DNA of 10,000 bases, from positions 1-10,000 of the forward strand of contig JAIWOG010000228.1 in assembly GCA_020217035.1 (NCBI GenBank). Reading direction: 5' to 3'. The position numbers and the translations under genes are program-made. Numbering within the stretch: position 1 is the first letter of the stretch; the number at the start of each line of letters is the position of its first letter. Shown here one piece after another: positions 7,356-10,000 of the stretch. The notes beneath the pieces are model-generated. The model was given only the letters and a program-made list of their open reading frames with translations, made no database searches and was not told the DNA's origin. Origin of the DNA: Magnetospirillum sp. Its GTDB lineage: Bacteria; Pseudomonadota; Alphaproteobacteria; Rhodospirillales; Magnetospirillaceae.

Positions 7356-7715
7356 ATGCGGACATTGACTTCCCTTCTCGGCGCCTTCGCCCTGGCTGTG
7401 CTGCTGATCGGCGGCGCCGCGCGGGCGCAGGGTTTCCTGACCGCTTACGAGGACCTGCCTCTGGCCCCCGGCTTGGCCGAGGTCGCCGGTTCCGGCCTGT
7501 CCTTCGACACCCCCGGCGGCCGTATCGTCGAGGCCTATGCCCGGGGACAGGGCAAGTCCGCCGACATCCTGGCCTTCTATGCCGCCACCCTGCCCCAACT
7601 GGGCTGGGCCAAGGCGGGGCCGGCCGAGTTCCGTCGCGACGACGAAACCCTGAAGCTGGCCATCGAAACCCAGGGGCGCGACTTGGTGGTGCATTTCACC
7701 ATCGCGCCCGAATAA
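7356..7715 (+). CDS. Small exported protein of unknown function
   Basis: A 119-aa protein whose first 24 residues form a clear signal peptide: MR, a hydrophobic core [13 protein letters not shown], then an AARA site with cleavage likely before Gln25. The mature part, about 95 aa, is mostly polar and carries [10 protein letters not shown] (31-40), [13 protein letters not shown] (50-62), [11 protein letters not shown] (74-84) and a charged end. No cysteine or transmembrane helix remains, so it is probably periplasmic and not a lipoprotein. I recall similar small proteins beside mutM and an enoyl-CoA hydratase in related Alphaproteobacteria, but know no function. I chose the ATG at 7356; a TTG at 7347 adds three residues. 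Neither has a clear ribosome site, and the gene starts 20 nt after mutM, suggesting reinitiation. The third codon positions look coding and the signal peptide supports a real gene. Confidence 0.8.
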   Translation: MRTLTSLLGAFALAVLLIGGAARAQGFLTAYEDLPLAPGLAEVAGSGLSFDTPGGRIVEAYARGQGKSADILAFYAATLPQLGWAKAGPAEFRRDDETLKLAIETQGRDLVVHFTIAPE

Positions 7716-7744
7716 CCACCCAATTCCAACCACGAGGCTTTCCC

Positions 7745-8521
7745 ATGCCCTATGAAAACATCACGGTCGAGACCCGCGGCCAGGTTGGCCTGATCACCCT
7801 GAACCGTCCCAAGGCCCTGAACGCGCTGTGTGCCGCCCTGATCAAGGAACTGGGCGCCGCGCTGGATGCCTTCGAGGCCGATTCGGAAATCGGTTGCGTC
7901 GTCCTGACCGGCTCGGAAAAGGCATTCGCCGCAGGCGCCGACATCAAGGAAATGCAGTCCAAGACCTACATGGACGCCTATCTGGCCGACTTCATCACCA
8001 ACGGCTGGGAACGCATCACCACCTGCCGTAAGCCGATCATCGCCGCGGTGGCCGGCTACGCCCTGGGCGGCGGCTGCGAAGTGGCGATGATGTGCGACTT
8101 CATCCTGGCCGCCGACACCGCCAAGTTCGGCCAGCCGGAAATCACCATCGGCACCATCCCGGGCGCCGGCGGCACCCAGCGCCTGACCCGCGCCGTGGGC
8201 AAGTCGAAGGCCATGGAAATGTGCCTGACCGGCCGCATGATGGACGCCGCCGAGGCCGAACGCGCTGGCCTGGTCAGCCGGGTGATCCCCGCCGCCGATC
8301 TGCTGGAAGAAGCCCTGAAGGTCGCCGAGCGCATCGCGTCCATGAGCCGCCCGGTGGTCATGCTGGCGAAAGAATCGGTGAACGCCGCCTTCGAAACCAC
8401 CCTGACCCAGGGCATCAAGTTCGAACGCCGTCTGTTCCATTCCACCTTCGCCTGCGAAGATCAGAAGGAAGGCATGGCCGCCTTCGCCGAAAAGCGCAGC
8501 CCGGTGTTCAAGAACCGCTAA
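7745..8521 (+). CDS. Enoyl-CoA hydratase (crotonase family)
   Basis: A 258-aa hexameric crotonase-fold enzyme that adds water to trans-2-enoyl-CoA in fatty-acid beta-oxidation, or to short enoyl-CoAs in related pathways. Seen: the N-terminal strand [15 protein letters not shown] (14-28); [10 protein letters not shown] (61-70), whose backbone helps form the oxyanion hole; [21 protein letters not shown] (98-118) with catalytic Glu112; and [22 protein letters not shown] (128-149) with catalytic Glu132. Both glutamates of true hydratases are present, which argues for hydratase over isomerase or dehalogenase activity. The C-terminus [17 protein letters not shown] is typical. The start ATG has GAGG 7 nt upstream; the frame is open further upstream only through mutM and the small exported gene. 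No other beta-oxidation gene is nearby, so chain-length preference cannot be inferred. A strong terminator lies about 135 nt downstream. Confidence 0.95.
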   Translation: MPYENITVETRGQVGLITLNRPKALNALCAALIKELGAALDAFEADSEIGCVVLTGSEKAFAAGADIKEMQSKTYMDAYLADFITNGWERITTCRKPIIAAVAGYALGGGCEVAMMCDFILAADTAKFGQPEITIGTIPGAGGTQRLTRAVGKSKAMEMCLTGRMMDAAEAERAGLVSRVIPAADLLEEALKVAERIASMSRPVVMLAKESVNAAFETTLTQGIKFERRLFHSTFACEDQKEGMAAFAEKRSPVFKNR

Positions 8522-8547
8522 TGCCCGCCAACCTTTGAGCTGACGTG

Positions 8548-8599
8548 TTGGCCGGTATCCTGCCGCCATTGCGGCGGCGGCCAAGCAGGCGGAGCCTGC
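8548..8599. other. Two abutting stem-loops downstream of the enoyl-CoA hydratase gene
   Basis: First element: TTGGCCG (8548-8554) pairs with CGGCCAA (8578-8584) and encloses an inner hairpin GCCGC/GCGGC (8562-8566 with 8571-8575, loop CATT). Second element, directly adjacent: GCAGGC (8585-8590) and GCCTGC (8594-8599) with a 3-nt GGA loop. There is no U-run, so neither looks like an intrinsic terminator. They may form a structured 3' UTR or part of a small RNA. GC-rich DNA forms hairpins easily, so function is not established. Confidence 0.55.
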
Positions 8600-8617
8600 G
8601 CCCGGCGAGGGGCAATA

Positions 8618-8643
8618 CAACCGGTCAATTCATTGGCCGGTTG
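8618..8643. other. 26-nt near-perfect inverted repeat
   Basis: CAACCGG (8618-8624) matches CCGGTTG (8637-8643) exactly. The inner bases continue the pairing as T8625-G8636 (wobble) and CAAT/ATTG (8626-8629 with 8632-8635), leaving only two unpaired bases, or a UUCA-type tetraloop if the last pair opens. It could be an RNA hairpin or, in DNA, a dimeric protein site; no promoter pair fits around it. It lies between the two stem-loops and the terminator. Confidence 0.6.
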
Positions 8644-8652
8644 GTATAAGTC

Positions 8653-8696
8653 GCAAAAAGGCCCGCCGGGGAAATCCGGCGGGCCTTATGTTTTCG
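8653..8696. terminator. Bidirectional Rho-independent terminator between convergent genes
   Basis: AAGGCCCGCCGG (8658-8669) pairs perfectly with CCGGCGGGCCTT (8676-8687) around a 6-nt loop, a 12-bp very GC-rich stem. On the plus strand it is followed by TTATGTTTT; on the minus strand the stem runs into TTTTT (8659-8655). It therefore ends the mutM to enoyl-CoA hydratase transcript from the left and the coiled-coil gene transcript from the right, with the stronger U-run in the leftward direction. Confidence 0.92.
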
Positions 8697-8726
8697 GCGC
8701 CCCGCTGCATTTTCAAGGGCGGCCTG

Positions 8727-10000
8727 TCACTCGTCTTCCTTGCCGATCTTTTCCAGGATCGGCCAAAATTCCAGGAACAACGCCGACTTTTCAGCGTTGT
8801 CGCGCCCCCCCTGGTCGGGATGGAAGGCGCGGGCGAAAGCCCGCTTGGCGTCGCGAAAACGTGTGTCGATGGCGGCGTTCAGCGCGGCGTTGGTGCCCGG
8901 CCGCGCCTTGGCCACCGCCAGGGCGTCCTTCAACACCTCGATCTTGTTGGCCGCCAGATGGGCTTCCATCTCGGCCCGTTCCGCCCGCTGCAACAAGGCT
9001 TCGGCCCGGGCTTGCCAATCCGTGTCGGGACGGGGGGGCGGCGCGGTGACCACCGGGGCCGGCGGTTCCGACGGCAGGGTCATGGGCGCCGATGACGCCG
9101 ACAAAGCGGCCACGTCCTTGCGGGCTTGTTCCAGTTGGCGTTCCAAATCGGCGATACGGCGCGAAGAATCGAGGCGCAGCCGTGCCAGTTCCAGCCGTTG
9201 TTCCTCGGCCTGGCGGGCAAGGTCGACGTCCTGGGGGGGCGCCGATTCCAGCGGGATTTCCGCCTTGCGCCGTTCCTCGGCCATTTCCACCTTCAATTGC
9301 TCCGCCACCGCGCCGGCCATGCGGGCGGCGTCGCGGGCGACCTCCAATTCCTGCCGCCACTGCTCCTGCAGCCGCATTTGGGCTTGGCGTTCCTGTTCCG
9401 CGTGTTCCGCCTGCTCGCGCAGCGCCGACAAGGAATCGATCTGTTGGCGGGCCTGGTCCAGTTCCTGGCGCAGCCCGTCCAGCAAGCTTTCGCTGGCCGC
9501 CTGAACCGCCTGGGCTTCCTGCGCCTTGGCCCGTTGCGCCTGGGCCTCGACGCGGCTTTGCTCGGCTTGGTGACGCAGGTCTTCCAACCCGGCTTCCAGC
9601 TTGGCCTGGGCCTTGCGCTGGGCCGCCAGTTCGCCTTCCAAGTCGGCGGCATGTCCTTGCGACAGGGCCAACTCGCCCAGCAGGGCGGTCACCTCGTCTT
9701 CCTTGTCCTTGCGGGCCGCCCGTTCGCCGACCAGTTCCAGATGCAGTTCTTCCAGCTTGGCCCTGGCCTCTTCCAGTTCGGCGGCCAAGGCGTGATGAAC
9801 CCCGGCATATTCGCCGGCATGGCGGATTTCCTGCTGTGCCTGGGCCTGCTCGAACCGTTCCAGCCATTGTGCCAGCTCCAGCTTGTGTTGCTGGCGCAGG
9901 CCGTCCACTTCCTCGGCGTGGCTTTCTTCCTGCTCGGTCAGACGCAACTTCAGGTCGGCGATCTGGCGGCGGGCGTCGCTCAGCGACCACTCGCCGGCCG
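8727..10000 (-). CDS. Long coiled-coil protein with C-terminal HPD (J-domain-like) segment; 5' end beyond the window
   Basis: At least 423 residues are visible and the frame is open to the right edge: codons before the TTG at 9947 read AGEWSLSDARRQIADLK without a stop, so that TTG is not a convincing start. From about 9940 down to about 9100 the product is rich in Glu, Ala, Gln, Arg and Leu with heptad-like spacing, a long coiled coil. A Pro-rich linker follows (about 9090-9010: LPSEPPAPVVTAPPPRP). The last 50 residues contain RFRDAKRAFARAFHPDQGG, with HPD at 8822-8814, then a helix rich in aromatics (FLEFWPILEKI). HPD between two helices is the DnaK-activating hallmark of J domains, here at the C-terminus and apparently without a normal helix I. 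No signal peptide or membrane helix is visible in this part. Function unknown; a co-chaperone or DnaK-recruiting scaffold is an inference. Confidence 0.8.
   Translation of the reverse strand, partial: AGEWSLSDARRQIADLKLRLTEQEESHAEEVDGLRQQHKLELAQWLERFEQAQAQQEIRHAGEYAGVHHALAAELEEARAKLEELHLELVGERAARKDKEDEVTALLGELALSQGHAADLEGELAAQRKAQAKLEAGLEDLRHQAEQSRVEAQAQRAKAQEAQAVQAASESLLDGLRQELDQARQQIDSLSALREQAEHAEQERQAQMRLQEQWRQELEVARDAARMAGAVAEQLKVEMAEERRKAEIPLESAPPQDVDLARQAEEQRLELARLRLDSSRRIADLERQLEQARKDVAALSASSAPMTLPSEPPAPVVTAPPPRPDTDWQARAEALLQRAERAEMEAHLAANKIEVLKDALAVAKARPGTNAALNAAIDTRFRDAKRAFARAFHPDQGGRDNAEKSALFLEFWPILEKIGKEDE

Noticed and set aside
7223..8521. An enoyl-CoA hydratase frame extended upstream by 174 codons
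   Set aside because: The extension only shadows mutM and the exported protein. The ATG at 7745 has a GAGG site and gives the normal crotonase N-terminus.
8562..8650. A possible tRNA or other standard RNA gene in the convergent gap
   Set aside because: The hairpins do not form a cloverleaf, there is no T-loop GTTCRA motif or acceptor pairing, and no known RNA family is recognisable.
9945..9947. TTG as the start of the coiled-coil gene
   Set aside because: The frame continues without a stop to position 10000 with the same coiled-coil character, and no ribosome site precedes the TTG. The gene is more likely cut by the window edge.
8791..9990. A 399-codon Gly/Arg-rich minus-strand frame overlapping the coiled-coil gene
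   Set aside because: Its composition is typical of a shifted frame in GC-rich DNA, while the other frame gives a coherent coiled coil and an HPD segment and is open to the edge.

Overview
The window is GC-rich, densely coded chromosomal DNA. Its gene content and order (ubiE-ubiB-coaBC-dut on one strand, mutM and an enoyl-CoA hydratase on the other) are typical of Alphaproteobacteria. Protein style and order suggest a Rhodospirillales member close to Magnetospirillum; that placement is inference, not a database result. I see no tRNA, rRNA, IS element, CRISPR array or phage gene.

Layout. From 6415 down to 1, eight minus-strand genes run head to tail: ubiE, ubiB (ubiquinone synthesis), coaBC (coenzyme A), dut (dUTP removal), an Rrf2-family regulator, cysK (cysteine synthesis), a MoeB/ThiF-like E1 enzyme, and the first 18 codons of a probable DsrE-like protein. 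Gaps are short: coaBC/dut overlap by an ATGA, moeB/dsrE overlap by 14 nt, and ubiE/ubiB are 3 nt apart. The AT-rich gap before cysK carries a promoter-like sequence and a dyad. From 6499 to 8521 the plus strand carries mutM, a short secreted protein of unknown function, and an enoyl-CoA hydratase. The 205-nt gap at 8522-8726 holds several stem-loops and a strong bidirectional terminator. Beyond it, a minus-strand coiled-coil protein with a C-terminal HPD (J-domain-like) segment runs off the right edge.

How the genes fit together. The left third looks like a sulfur and cysteine module: regulator, cysteine synthase, sulfur-carrier-activating E1 and a DsrE-like protein. The Rrf2 regulator has no Fe-S cysteine set and ends in Asp-Phe-Ile-Ile, which resembles the C-terminal isoleucine tails that known CysK partners insert into the CysK active site. 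Together with the adjacent cysK and the dyad at its promoter, this suggests a CymR-CysK-like cysteine-sensing switch, and it is the most interesting hypothesis here. Other points to check are a MutM lacking the fourth zinc-finger cysteine, a CoaBC with Glu at the usual catalytic-Cys position, and the structured convergent intergenic region.
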